This document shows positions 43,813 to 52,328 of a DNA stretch of 63,727 bases, one piece after another (the stretch's first letter is position 1; every line of letters starts with the position of its first letter). A model generated the notes under the pieces. It had not been told where the DNA came from, made no database searches, and saw only the letters and a program-made list of their open reading frames with translations. The DNA comes from Muribaculaceae bacterium (GTDB lineage: Bacteria > Bacteroidota > Bacteroidia > Bacteroidales > Muribaculaceae). The stretch spans positions 1 through 63,727 of the forward strand of contig JAFUKL010000026.1 of NCBI GenBank assembly GCA_017473615.1, read 5' to 3'. The position numbers and the translations under genes are program-made.

Positions 43813-44949
43813 ATGGCTAAAGTCAAAAATCCTTTTATTGTTACAGGGAAAATTGAACCTGAGTACTTCTGCGACAGAGTAAATGAATCAGCAAAACTAA
43901 TTAAGACCATTACCAATGGAAATAATTTAGTTATAATTTCACCTCGTCGCATGGGCAAAACCGGATTGATACAGTTCTGCTATGATAAACCGGAGATTGC
44001 AGAAGAATATTACACATTCTTTATTGATATTCTTCATACTTCAAGCCTGAGAGAATTTACCTATATGCTCGGAAAATCTATATACGACACTTTATTACCT
44101 AAAAGTAAAAAAATGTCTACCCTATTTATTCAAACGATAAAATCGCTCAATGGTAAATTCGGATTTGACCCTATGACCGGTATGCCTATATTCAACCTTG
44201 AACTTGGCAACATAGAGCACCCGGAATATACTCTTGACGAGATTTTTCATTATTTAGCAAATGCCGACAAACCGTGTATTGTTGCTATTGATGAATTTCA
44301 ACAAATTGCGAAATATCCCGAAAAAAATATTGAAGCACTATTACGTACACATATACAGAAACTCCGCAATTGTAATTTTATATTTGCCGGCAGCGAACGA
44401 CACATGATGCAAGAAATGTTTTCGTCTTCAGCCCGTCCATTCTATAAAAGTGCTGATATAATGGAATTAAAAGCTATTGTTCCTGAAATATATATACCAT
44501 TCATTCAAGGACATTTTGAGAAACGTAATAAATATATTTCACAGGAAAACGTTGAAAAAGTATATCGACTATTTAAAGGACATACCTATTTTATACAACG
44601 CACTTTCAACGAAGCCTTTGCCGACACGCAAGAAAGTTATGAATGCACAATCGACATTATTGATTCTGCTATTGACAATATGATAAATAGTAATGATACT
44701 ATTTTTAGAGAAATATTATCAAACATACCGGAGAAGCAAAAAGCCCTCTTATATGCAATTGCAAAAGATGGAGAAGCAGAAAATATTACATCGGCAGATT
44801 TTATAAAACGACATAGTCTGCTTTCGGCAAGTTCCATACAATCAGCAACCAAGAAGTTATTGGAAAAAGACTATATAACTTGTATCAATAAAGTATATTC
44901 CGTTACCGACAAACTTTTTGCAATGTGGATCAGTCGAATTTTTCAATAA
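43813..44949 (+). CDS. AAA ATPase, archaeal-type (ATP-binding protein)
   Basis: 378 residues. Walker A ISPRRMGKTGLI (about 45-56), Walker B PCIVAIDEFQQI (about 153-164) and the sensor/arginine part NFIFAGSERHMM (about 189-200) define the archaeal-type ATPase group (Pfam ATPase_2), common and often multi-copy in Bacteroidales. The C-terminal third is a winged-helix-like region (KALLYAIAKDGEAENIT). No nuclease-type domain is evident, unlike the 9337-10542 protein. Function unknown. AT-rich, likely mobile or accessory. Start placed at the ATG because the upstream TTG lies in the promoter. Confidence 0.85.
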   Translation: MAKVKNPFIVTGKIEPEYFCDRVNESAKLIKTITNGNNLVIISPRRMGKTGLIQFCYDKPEIAEEYYTFFIDILHTSSLREFTYMLGKSIYDTLLPKSKKMSTLFIQTIKSLNGKFGFDPMTGMPIFNLELGNIEHPEYTLDEIFHYLANADKPCIVAIDEFQQIAKYPEKNIEALLRTHIQKLRNCNFIFAGSERHMMQEMFSSSARPFYKSADIMELKAIVPEIYIPFIQGHFEKRNKYISQENVEKVYRLFKGHTYFIQRTFNEAFADTQESYECTIDIIDSAIDNMINSNDTIFREILSNIPEKQKALLYAIAKDGEAENITSADFIKRHSLLSASSIQSATKKLLEKDYITCINKVYSVTDKLFAMWISRIFQ

Positions 44950-45049
44950 AATACAACTATAATTATACTTTTCTCTATATATTTGTAAAGCGATTGAAAA
45001 ATCAATTGCAAGATATTTGGAATAATAGCAACATTCTAAACCGTTAATT

Positions 45050-45964
45050 ATGAATAAATTTCTTCTATTTTTACTTGTTATAATAATTACATGTGGTGTA
45101 AGCATCGTTTCTTGTCCAAAATATGAAGATCACCATTCAACCATTAAACAAGAGATAAATCAAGTTATTAACAAGGAGGTTTCATCTCATATTAATAATG
45201 ATTCCAATGGAGAAAGTTTTTGGACCTTATTGGCATCATCTTTATGTTCTAATATTACAGAATATATTATCGACAACAAGTTATATGTAGAGAACTATAT
45301 CATTTTAAGTGTTGGAAAAATAAATATCGACGGAGAAGAAAAGATTGTTTCTATTGGGGCTTTCAACCACGTTTTCACCCAAATAAAAGAACAGATCAAT
45401 GAATATCTTTCTAAATTAGAATCTCAAAACAGTTCAAAAAAAGAGAAAAGAGTATCAAAGGAAAAACAATCTAAAAAAAATACACAAAAAAAAGAACAAA
45501 AAGTTCCTATACATCCCCAACATAAAGAAGAAATTGAAGAAGAAGACAAACCTACATTCGACACATGCCACAGTAACAATCTTGAAGATAATGGAAAGAA
45601 CGCTAAAGATGAAGAAATAGAAGTTGAAACAAAGGAACATATATATACCGCTGTTGAACAAATGCCACAATTCCCAGGCGGTTATGTAGCTCTTATGAAA
45701 TACTTGAACGAAAACATCAACTATCCGCAAGTAGCATTCGAAAACGGTGTACAAGGATGCGCAATCGTTCAATTCGTTGTAACTAAAAACGGTACTATCG
45801 GTGAAGTGAAAATTATCCGTAGTGTAGACCGAGACCTTGACAAGGAAGCCGTTCGCCTATGCAAATCACTTCCTAAGTTTATCCCGGGTAAGATGAACGG
45901 ACAGGAAGTTAACGTATGGTACACATTGCCTATCACATTTAAGCATCCATCTTCTAATTACTAA
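45050..45964 (+). CDS. Protein with TonB C-terminal domain and unusual N-terminal part
   Basis: 304 residues. N-terminal signal or anchor (about 1-22, ending IVSC, a possible but imperfect lipobox). Residues about 25-120 look like a DUF4359-like domain (YIILSVGKINIDGEEKIVSI). About 122-200 is a lysine/glutamate-rich, probably extended or coiled linker. The C-terminal part (about 205-304) is a TonB domain: EQMPQFPGGYVALMKYLNEN, VQFVVTKNGTIGEVKI and the final YTLPITFK. The TonB part is far richer in GC and in major codons than the rest of the gene. TonB-type domains transmit energy to outer-membrane receptors, but without a membrane-bound ExbB/D partner nearby the role is unknown. Confidence 0.78.
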   Translation: MNKFLLFLLVIIITCGVSIVSCPKYEDHHSTIKQEINQVINKEVSSHINNDSNGESFWTLLASSLCSNITEYIIDNKLYVENYIILSVGKINIDGEEKIVSIGAFNHVFTQIKEQINEYLSKLESQNSSKKEKRVSKEKQSKKNTQKKEQKVPIHPQHKEEIEEEDKPTFDTCHSNNLEDNGKNAKDEEIEVETKEHIYTAVEQMPQFPGGYVALMKYLNENINYPQVAFENGVQGCAIVQFVVTKNGTIGEVKIIRSVDRDLDKEAVRLCKSLPKFIPGKMNGQEVNVWYTLPITFKHPSSNY

Positions 45965-45978
45965 TATCATTTTTCATT

Positions 45979-46176
45979 ATGCTAAAACGTAGTATTATTT
46001 CAGGTGTATTTGCAGGTGTATTGTACACATTGTTTATGTGGCTCGGAGACGTATTTTATTTTAAACAAGAAGTAGCTTTCCATATCTATCTCATTCAAGG
46101 AGCAGTATTTACAATAGCAATGAGTGCGGTTTATTATTTTATATACAAACGCAGAAATAAAAACAACAAAAAATGA
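45979..46176 (+). CDS. Small two-segment membrane protein
   Basis: 65 residues: segments at about 5-22 (ISGVFAGVLYTLFMWLG) and about 33-55 (YLIQGAVFTIAMSAVYYFI) and a basic tail (YKRRNKNNKK). No family recognised. It follows the TonB-C gene by 14 bp, same direction, with a terminator directly after it, so it is probably co-transcribed. Confidence 0.65.
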   Translation: MLKRSIISGVFAGVLYTLFMWLGDVFYFKQEVAFHIYLIQGAVFTIAMSAVYYFIYKRRNKNNKK

Positions 46177-46198
46177 CGGCAACAAACCGTCATTTTTT
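46171..46198 (+). terminator. Hairpin terminator between 46176 and hflX
   Basis: AAATGACGG and CCGTCATTTTTT with a 7-nt loop; it overlaps the stop codon of the small membrane-protein gene and can serve both converging transcripts. Confidence 0.75.
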
Positions 46199-46203
46199 CA
46201 TAT

Positions 46204-47451
46204 CTACCCTTCCATAAGGTCATCATATTTATGGAATAGAAAATCGTTGTATGGGAAACGGGCTTGGTGAATCGCTTTAGCTTTCTCATACAGTAATGTT
46301 TTCAGTTCCTCTATGTTCTGCTTTTTCTTAGCCGAAATAAACACGCAATTTTTCTCCATCTTCGCCATCCATGTTTCTTTCAACTCTTCAAGTGGTATAT
46401 TCTCTCTTGTGCGAGGAGTTAAATCATCTTCATCTTTTTTCACATAGGTGAATGCATCTATTTTATTGAATACAAGTATCATTTCCTTATCGGCTGCATC
46501 ACACACCTCCTGAAGTGTCTTATTCACTATTTCTATCTGCTCTTCAAATTGGGGATGTGATATATCAACCACATGCACCAGTATATCGGCATCGCGCACT
46601 TCGTCAAGCGTACTCTTGAACGACTCCACCAAGTGGTGAGGCAACTTGCGAATAAATCCTACTGTATCGCTAAGCAAAAATGGCAAATTCTCAATCACTA
46701 CCTTGCGACAAGTAGTATCAAGCGTAGCAAACAACTTATTTTCAGCAAACACATCACTTTTGCTCAACAAATTCATCAACGTAGATTTTCCCACATTGGT
46801 ATATCCCACAAGAGCTATACGCGTAAGTTTACCTCGGTTTTTGCGTTGCACCGTAAATTGCGTATCAAGTTCTTTCAACTTCTGCTTCAATAGCGAAATC
46901 TTATCCAAAATGATACGGCGGTCGGTCTCAATCTGAGTTTCACCCGGTCCGCGCATACCGATACCACCCCGCTGACGCTCCAAGTGTGTCCACATTCGAG
47001 TCAATCTCGGTAACAAATAACGATATTGGGCAAGTTCCACCTGCATCTTTGCACTCGCTGTCTGTGCTCGCTTAGCGAAAATGTCGAGGATAAGACTGGT
47101 ACGATCAAGAATCTTGGTTTTTAATTCTTTCTCTATGTTCGACACTTGCTTTGCCGACAAGTCGTCATCAAATACAACAAGACCTATTTCATTTTCCTCC
47201 ACATATTGCGCAATTTCCTGCAATTTACCGGTTCCTACAAATGTAGCACGGTTGGGCTGGTCAATCCTTTGCAAAAACTTCTTGACAACCACAGCACCTG
47301 CCGTATCGGCAAGGAAAGCCAGTTCTTCAAGGTATTCATTCGCTTTAACCTCATTCTGCTGAGGTGTGATAAGCCCCACAAGAACAGCCTTTTCGCTAAG
47401 TTCTTCCGTGATAATATTGTCAATCATTCCGTCTTTTCTCGGTTTTGCCAT
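46204..47451 (-). CDS. hflX: GTPase HflX
   Basis: 415 residues. Ribosome-associated GTPase that splits stalled ribosomes under stress. N-terminal HflX domain with LEELAFLADTAGAVVV and FVGTGKLQEIAQYV (about 65-78), the RGGIGMRGPGETQIETDRR segment (about 163-181), and the G domain: GYTNVGKSTLMNLL (G1, about 213-226), DTVGFI (G3), NKID (G4, about 330), and SAKK (G5). Complete. Promoter at 47516. Confidence 0.95.
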   Translation of the reverse strand: MAKPRKDGMIDNIITEELSEKAVLVGLITPQQNEVKANEYLEELAFLADTAGAVVVKKFLQRIDQPNRATFVGTGKLQEIAQYVEENEIGLVVFDDDLSAKQVSNIEKELKTKILDRTSLILDIFAKRAQTASAKMQVELAQYRYLLPRLTRMWTHLERQRGGIGMRGPGETQIETDRRIILDKISLLKQKLKELDTQFTVQRKNRGKLTRIALVGYTNVGKSTLMNLLSKSDVFAENKLFATLDTTCRKVVIENLPFLLSDTVGFIRKLPHHLVESFKSTLDEVRDADILVHVVDISHPQFEEQIEIVNKTLQEVCDAADKEMILVFNKIDAFTYVKKDEDDLTPRTRENIPLEELKETWMAKMEKNCVFISAKKKQNIEELKTLLYEKAKAIHQARFPYNDFLFHKYDDLMEG

Positions 47452-47515
47452 ATTTCTGTATTTTATATGCTAAAACAGGCGTGTAAGCCTTAAATATAAT
47501 TTTTCTTCAAGACTG

Positions 47516-47523
47516 CAAAATTA
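47516..47523 (-). promoter_or_regulatory. -7 promoter of hflX
   Basis: TAATTTTG on the minus strand, 64 bp before the start codon. Confidence 0.5.
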
Positions 47524-47556
47524 AGCATTTTTCTTGCTATCATGGCAAGATTAAGC

Positions 47557-47564
47557 TAAATTTG
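47557..47564 (+). promoter_or_regulatory. -7 promoter of kinase-RapZ gene
   Basis: TAAATTTG, 32 bp before the start codon. Confidence 0.55.
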
Positions 47565-47596
47565 TAGTTGATTACAAGAAAGTTTACTGTTAAGAC

Positions 47597-49027
47597 ATGA
47601 ATAAAGAAGTTTTAATCAAGTTATATACCGATTTCGTAGGAAAAGAACCCACTGAAATCATTGAATTACCTGCATCCGGTTCTAACCGCCGTTATTTTCG
47701 CCTGTTAGGAAAACAACCCATCATAGGCGCAATAGGCACATGCAAGGAAGAAAACGAAGCATTCCTATACATGGACGAGCATTTTCACCGGAAAGGATTG
47801 CCTGTACCCAAAGTTTATGCCATAAGTGAAGACCGCATGGCTTACATACAGGAAGACCTCGGAGACCTTGCCTTGTTCAAAGCAATCGAGAAAGGACGCC
47901 TCACGCGGGTATTCGGTGAAGACGAAATGCACTTGCTTGTAAAGACCGTGCGCATGCTGCCGAGAATCCAGTTTGAAGGAGCTAAAGGCATGGATTTCTC
48001 TATGTGTTATCCTGTACCCGAACTTGACAAGCGGTCAATCCTATGGGACTTGAACTACTTCAAATACTGCTTTCTGAAAGCTACCGGCATGGAATTTTCA
48101 GAAACTCGACTTGAAGACGATTTCGAGCGCATTGCCGATGCCTTGCTAAAGAACAATTCCGAGACATTCCTCTACCGCGATTTCCAGTCGCGCAACGTAA
48201 TGATAAAGGATGACGAACCTTATTTCATCGATTTTCAAGGAGGACGAAAAGGTCCGTTCTACTACGATGTAGCATCTTTCCTATGGCAAGCTAAAGCCAA
48301 TATCCCCGACAGCACACGTCAAGAGCTGTTGAAAGAATACCTCGATGCTTTACGCCAATACATAGAAATCGATGAAAACGAATTCTATTCACAACTGCGC
48401 ATATTCGTGTTGTTCAGGACGCTTCAAGTTCTGGGAGCATACGGTTTCCGCGGGTATTTCGAGAAAAAGCCTTATTTTATCCAAAGCGTTCCATTCGCAT
48501 TGGATAACCTGAGAGCCTTACTTGAAACCCCATTTGAAGAATTTCCCTATCTTAACGCTATGCTTAATGAACTTATCAACTTGAAACAATTCACCAGTGA
48601 TTCGCAGCAACGCGCACTTACAGTTAAAGTAATGAGTTTTTCTTATAAGAAAGGTATTCCAAGCGACCCCTCCGGCAATGGCGGCGGATTCGTTTTCGAC
48701 TGTCGTGCCATCAACAATCCCGGTAAATATGATCGTTACAAGCCTTTCACCGGTCTTGATGATTGCGTAATCAAATACCTTGAAGACGATGGCGGAGTCA
48801 CAGATTTTTTAAGTCACGCTTATGAACTTGTCGATTCCTCGGTGAAACGCTATATAGAACGCGGATTTACCAACCTTATGGTATGTTTCGGCTGCACGGG
48901 CGGACGTCACCGCTCTGTATATTGCGCACAGCACATGGCAGAACACATCAACAAGAAGTGGAACGTAAAGGTTGAGCTTGTTCACCGCGAACAGAATATA
49001 GAAGAGCATTTGAGAGTAAAGAGTTAA
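47597..49027 (+). CDS. AmgK-like sugar kinase fused to RapZ C-terminal domain
   Basis: 476 residues, two domains. Residues about 1-325 are an aminoglycoside-phosphotransferase-type kinase: ASGSNRRYFRL (about 26-36), catalytic loop YRDFQSRNVM (about 193-202) and metal-binding IDFQGG (about 211-216). Residues about 335-476 match the RapZ C-terminal domain: VMSFSYKKGIPSD, VFDCRAINNPGKYD, and GCTGGRHRSVYCAQHMA. The kinase part is of the AmgK kind, which phosphorylates N-acetylmuramate or GlcNAc at C1; the next gene is MurU-like, its known partner. In E. coli the RapZ C-domain senses glucosamine-6-phosphate. The N-terminal P-loop half of RapZ is absent. Role as a sensing kinase is inference. Confidence 0.85.
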   Translation: MNKEVLIKLYTDFVGKEPTEIIELPASGSNRRYFRLLGKQPIIGAIGTCKEENEAFLYMDEHFHRKGLPVPKVYAISEDRMAYIQEDLGDLALFKAIEKGRLTRVFGEDEMHLLVKTVRMLPRIQFEGAKGMDFSMCYPVPELDKRSILWDLNYFKYCFLKATGMEFSETRLEDDFERIADALLKNNSETFLYRDFQSRNVMIKDDEPYFIDFQGGRKGPFYYDVASFLWQAKANIPDSTRQELLKEYLDALRQYIEIDENEFYSQLRIFVLFRTLQVLGAYGFRGYFEKKPYFIQSVPFALDNLRALLETPFEEFPYLNAMLNELINLKQFTSDSQQRALTVKVMSFSYKKGIPSDPSGNGGGFVFDCRAINNPGKYDRYKPFTGLDDCVIKYLEDDGGVTDFLSHAYELVDSSVKRYIERGFTNLMVCFGCTGGRHRSVYCAQHMAEHINKKWNVKVELVHREQNIEEHLRVKS

Positions 49028-49040
49028 AAGCCGGTTGATT

Positions 49041-49784
49041 ATGAAAGCTATGATATTTGCGGCAGGAATGGGTACGCGTTTACGCCCGCTCACCGACAAT
49101 ATGCCCAAAGCTATGGTTCCTGTAGACGGCAAACCGATGCTTCAGCGTGTTATCGAGAACTTGAGCCACTATGGTTTCAAGGATATTATTGTGAATATCC
49201 ACCATTTTGGCGACCAAATAATCGACTTCCTGCATGAGAACAACAATTTCGGACTTAACATAGCAGTAAGCGACGAACGAGAACAGTTACTTGACACCGG
49301 CGGTGGTATACTTGCAGCCAAAGATTTCCTTAACGATGGCGAACCTTTCATTGTACATAACGCCGACATACTATCGACACTAAATCTTTCTGAGATGTAC
49401 CGACATCACTGCGAAAGTGATGCCGACGCGACTCTCCTTGTAAAATCAAGAAAGACCGAGCGATATTTACTATTCGATGAGAAAAATCACCTTCACGGCT
49501 GGATAAACAAAAGAACAGGAGAAACCCGCCCCTGCGGATTCCGGTTTTCAAATCACGAATATCAAGAATTTGCATTCGGAGGGATACACGTCATTTCACC
49601 CTCAGTTTTCAATGCCTTGGAAAGCTACTCCGAAGAACCTAAGTTTTCCATTACACCATTCTATATCGACAAATGCCGTGAATTAAATATTCTTGGTTAC
49701 AACCCTACGGGATATGACTGGTTCGACATCGGTAAGCCGGAAACACTCGCCCTTGCCAACCAATACTTCCAAAACCCAAAATAG
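49041..49784 (+). CDS. Nucleotidyltransferase, MurU-like
   Basis: 247 residues (starting at the ATG 49041; the frame also has a TTG at 49035). Sugar-1-phosphate nucleotidyltransferase: AAGMGTRLRPLTDNMPKAM (about 7-25) binds the nucleotide, PVDGKPMLQRVIENL follows, FIVHNADILSTL has the metal Asp (about 109), and GYDWFDIGKPETLALA closes the site. It resembles MurU, which makes UDP-MurNAc from MurNAc-1-P in the recycling bypass of Pseudomonas. It lies 13 bp after the kinase-RapZ gene. UTP and MurNAc/GlcNAc-1-P specificity is inferred. Its TAG stop overlaps a repeat copy. Confidence 0.85.
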   Translation: MKAMIFAAGMGTRLRPLTDNMPKAMVPVDGKPMLQRVIENLSHYGFKDIIVNIHHFGDQIIDFLHENNNFGLNIAVSDEREQLLDTGGGILAAKDFLNDGEPFIVHNADILSTLNLSEMYRHHCESDADATLLVKSRKTERYLLFDEKNHLHGWINKRTGETRPCGFRFSNHEYQEFAFGGIHVISPSVFNALESYSEEPKFSITPFYIDKCRELNILGYNPTGYDWFDIGKPETLALANQYFQNPK

Positions 49785-49850
49785 AATCTGTAGTAAAAAT
49801 TTTAAGAAAATTTTACTACAGCTATACTTGGGACATGTTTCGGATTCTAA
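49783..49850 (+). repeat. Dispersed repeat, copy with hairpin left half
   Basis: AGAATCTG start (overlapping the TAG stop codon), then GTAGTAAAA (49790-49798) inverted as TTTTACTAC (49811-49819), core GCTATACTTGGGACATGTTT and end CGGATTCT. The left half has become a perfect hairpin. Confidence 0.75.
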
Positions 49851-49868
49851 ACTTTAATGAATAAAAAA

Positions 49869-49908
49869 AACCGTTACTATCACAAAGTGGATAATAACGG
49901 TATTTTTT
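49869..49908. terminator. Hairpin terminator between MurU-like gene and rpmH
   Basis: AACCGTTA and TAACGGTATTTTTT form a stem with A and T runs at both sides, usable from both converging transcripts. Confidence 0.7.
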
Positions 49909-49980
49909 CTGTTATATTTGCGCCCTCCAAAAATAGGAAAGCCGGTCGATGCACAATTATATGCGCCTTTCTTAAACAGA

Positions 49981-50136
49981 TTAGTTCTTGTAAACTGAAT
50001 CTGATACAGATAGGCTGTAACGACCCTTTGCACGACGACGTGCCAATACCTTACGTCCGTTAGCTGTCTTCATTCTAAGACGGAAACCATGCTTATTAGC
50101 TTTCTTTCTGTTTGAAGGTTGAAATGTTCTTTTCAT
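49981..50136 (-). CDS. rpmH: 50S ribosomal protein L34
   Basis: A 51-residue basic protein, the size of L34. It begins [20 protein letters not shown] and continues with [19 protein letters not shown], the family signature; the tail is [11 protein letters not shown]. Part of the large ribosomal subunit at the exit-tunnel side. Stands alone here without rnpA, dnaA or yidC beside it, which in many bacteria form an rpmH cluster. Promoter at 50185. Confidence 0.97.
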   Translation of the reverse strand: MKRTFQPSNRKKANKHGFRLRMKTANGRKVLARRRAKGRYSLSVSDSVYKN

Positions 50137-50184
50137 TACCGTATTTTATTTTATCAGTTTTTATTATTCTTTATTTTCGGTTTG

Positions 50185-50192
50185 CAAAAATA
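50185..50192 (-). promoter_or_regulatory. -7 promoter of rpmH
   Basis: TATTTTTG on the minus strand, 48 bp before the start codon. Confidence 0.6.
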
Positions 50193-50241
50193 GGCACTTT
50201 TTCGCAAATAACCAAATGTAAATGATTTTTACATGAAACTT

Positions 50242-50273
50242 TTTGTGTTTTTTGGCAATTCTCATTAATTTTG
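50242..50273 (+). promoter_or_regulatory. efp promoter
   Basis: TTTG (50242-50245), 20 bp, then TAATTTTG (50266-50273): a full match to the Bacteroidota consensus, 57 bp before the start codon. Confidence 0.7.
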
Positions 50274-50330
50274 CACTCGAATTGATTTACTGAACACAAT
50301 AATTTTCAAAAATAAATACGACAAAGCATT

Positions 50331-50897
50331 ATGATGAACGCTCAAGACATTAAGAACGGCACATGTATCCGCTTGGATGGCCGTCTTTATTTCTGTATTG
50401 AATTTCTGCACGTAAAACCGGGTAAAGGCAACACTTTCATGCGTACAAAACTGAAAGATGTTGTAGACGGTCGCGTTTTGGAACGCCGCTTTAACATCGG
50501 TGAAAAATTGGAAGACGTGCGAGTAGAACGCCGCGACTATCAGTATCTATATGCCGATGGCGATGATGACATTTTCATGAACAACGAAACATTCGAGCAG
50601 ATCACCATCAGTCGCGACCTTGTAACGGGAGCCGACTATATGAAAGAAGGCGATATTGTATCGGTAGTTTCTGACGCTTCTACCGAAACTGTTCTTTACG
50701 CAGAAATGCCGGTTAAAACCACCCTTAAAATCACTTACACCGAGCCTGGTCTTAAAGGTGATACAGCTACCAACACTTTGAAACCTGCAACAGTGGAAAC
50801 CGGAGCAACAGTACGTGTACCTCTATTTATCAATGAGGGCGAGCTTATCGAAGTTGATACTCGCGACGGTTCATACGTAGGTCGCGTTAAGGCATAA
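50331..50897 (+). CDS. efp: Translation elongation factor P
   Basis: 188 residues. Helps ribosomes stalled at prolines. Three beta domains: KOW-like N-terminal domain with [16 protein letters not shown] (tip-loop lysine at about 32), the OB-fold domain with [20 protein letters not shown] (about 63-82), and the C-terminal domain with [20 protein letters not shown] and the closing [17 protein letters not shown]. It carries a Lys tip; whether it is modified cannot be told. Start may be the first or second of two adjacent ATGs. Confidence 0.97.
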   Translation: MMNAQDIKNGTCIRLDGRLYFCIEFLHVKPGKGNTFMRTKLKDVVDGRVLERRFNIGEKLEDVRVERRDYQYLYADGDDDIFMNNETFEQITISRDLVTGADYMKEGDIVSVVSDASTETVLYAEMPVKTTLKITYTEPGLKGDTATNTLKPATVETGATVRVPLFINEGELIEVDTRDGSYVGRVKA

Positions 50898-50919
50898 CAA
50901 CCAAGCCGCAATAACACAA

Positions 50920-50958
50920 AACGGAGCAGCCGAACAATAAAACGGTTGCTCCGTTTTT
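50920..50958 (+). terminator. Hairpin terminator after efp
   Basis: ACGGAGCAGCCG and CGGTTGCTCCGT (one G-T pair) with a T run after. Confidence 0.85.
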
Positions 50959-50972
50959 ATTGTTCTAAAATC

Positions 50973-50986
50973 ATGTTGTATAACAT
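50973..50986. promoter_or_regulatory. Palindrome ATGTTGTATAACAT upstream of ald
   Basis: Third copy of ATGTTnTATAACAT, 109 bp before the ald start codon. A weak -7-like TAAATTTC lies at about 51032. Possible operator. Confidence 0.4.
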
Positions 50987-51094
50987 TTTAAAAAAGTATG
51001 CAACCAATAATTGCATTTTCATTGAAAATAACTAAATTTCGACCGGATTACAATCCACATTAACTTATTTGTTAACCCTTTAAAATTAACCATT

Positions 51095-52210
51095 ATGATA
51101 GTTGGTATTCCTAAAGAGATTAAGAACAACGAGAGTCGCGTGGGATTAACACCCGCAGGAGTAAAAGAACTTGTTAAGCGCGGTCACACAGTCTATGTGC
51201 AACACACCGCAGGAGAAAATTCAGGATTCTCCGATGAGGAATACATCGACTACGGCGCAAAAATACTCCCTGATATAGCCGACGTGTATGCTGCAGCCGA
51301 TATGATTGTGAAAGTGAAAGAGCCTATTGAACCCGAGTACAATCTCATAAAAGAAGGTCAATTGCTATTCACCTATTTTCATTTCGCATGCGACGAGAAA
51401 CTTACATCAGCCATGAAAGAACGCAAAGCCGTATGTCTTGCCTACGAGACCGTACAATTGGACGACAGTTCTCTTCCATTGCTTATACCTATGAGTGAAG
51501 TAGCAGGACGCATGTCAATTCAAGAAGGCGCACGTTTCCTTGAAAAACCGCAAGGAGGAAAAGGCAAACTTATGGGAGGAGTACCGGGAGTACGCCCGGC
51601 AAGAGTACTTGTTCTTGGAGCCGGAACAGTAGGAACACAAGCAGCCATAATGGCGGCAGGCATGGGAGCTGAAGTGATGATTACCGACATCAGTCTGAAA
51701 CGCCTGCGCTACCTGTCGGATGTACTGCCTAAAAATGTCAAGACTATATATTCCAATACGCATAACATCACAATGGAATTGCCCAATATAGACCTTATCG
51801 TGGGTTCTGTACTCATTCCGGGCGACAAAGCCCCTCATTTGATAACAAAAGACATGCTTAAAATGATGAAACCGGGTACGGTTCTTGTGGACGTGGCGAT
51901 AGATCAAGGCGGATGTTTTGAGACATCCCGCCCCACTACACACTCCGAGCCTACTTACACAGTAGACGGCATTGTACACTATGCCGTGGCAAACATACCG
52001 GGAGCTGTCCCCTATACCTCAACCATCGCTCTAAGCAATGCTACTCTGCCATACGCCCTACGTCTCGCCGACAAAGGTTGGAAAAAAGCGTGCCAAGACG
52101 ACCCGGCTCTTGCCAAAGGGCTTAACATGGTAGAGGGTAAAGTGACTTATGAAGCAGTTGCAAAAGTGTTCGGACTGCCATATACTCCGGTAGAAGAAGT
52201 TTTGGATTAA
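51095..52210 (+). CDS. ald: Alanine dehydrogenase
   Basis: 371 residues, full length. Converts L-alanine and NAD+ to pyruvate and ammonia, or the reverse. N-terminal MIVGIPKEIKNNESRVGLTP with the pyruvate-binding Arg (about 15), ADMIVKVKEPIEPEY with Lys (about 75), the NAD-binding VLVLGAGTVGTQAAIMA (about 170-186), and VDVAIDQGGCFETSRPTTH (about 267-285) with the catalytic Asp. All are intact. A palindrome is upstream. Own terminator after it. Confidence 0.97.
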   Translation: MIVGIPKEIKNNESRVGLTPAGVKELVKRGHTVYVQHTAGENSGFSDEEYIDYGAKILPDIADVYAAADMIVKVKEPIEPEYNLIKEGQLLFTYFHFACDEKLTSAMKERKAVCLAYETVQLDDSSLPLLIPMSEVAGRMSIQEGARFLEKPQGGKGKLMGGVPGVRPARVLVLGAGTVGTQAAIMAAGMGAEVMITDISLKRLRYLSDVLPKNVKTIYSNTHNITMELPNIDLIVGSVLIPGDKAPHLITKDMLKMMKPGTVLVDVAIDQGGCFETSRPTTHSEPTYTVDGIVHYAVANIPGAVPYTSTIALSNATLPYALRLADKGWKKACQDDPALAKGLNMVEGKVTYEAVAKVFGLPYTPVEEVLD

Positions 52211-52226
52211 CCAACGATATTTTACG

Positions 52227-52262
52227 ATAAAACGCCTCCGCTCCTGGGCGTTTTATTTTTTT
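52227..52262 (+). terminator. Hairpin terminator after ald
   Basis: ATAAAACGCC and GGGCGTTTTAT with a 9-nt loop and a long T run. Confidence 0.85.
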
Positions 52263-52291
52263 TACAATAGCATTTTACAAAATAAAATTAC

Positions 52292-52299
52292 TACATTTG
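52292..52299 (+). promoter_or_regulatory. -7 promoter of glycosyltransferase-radC pair
   Basis: TACATTTG, 29 bp before the start codon. Confidence 0.55.
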
Positions 52300-52328
52300 T
52301 AAAAATGTAATATTGAAAACAGCACGAT

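Noticed and set aside
47597-49027. Fusion as a sequencing or assembly artefact
   Set aside because: The joint is in frame with no stop or frameshift sign, and the two parts have the same codon style.
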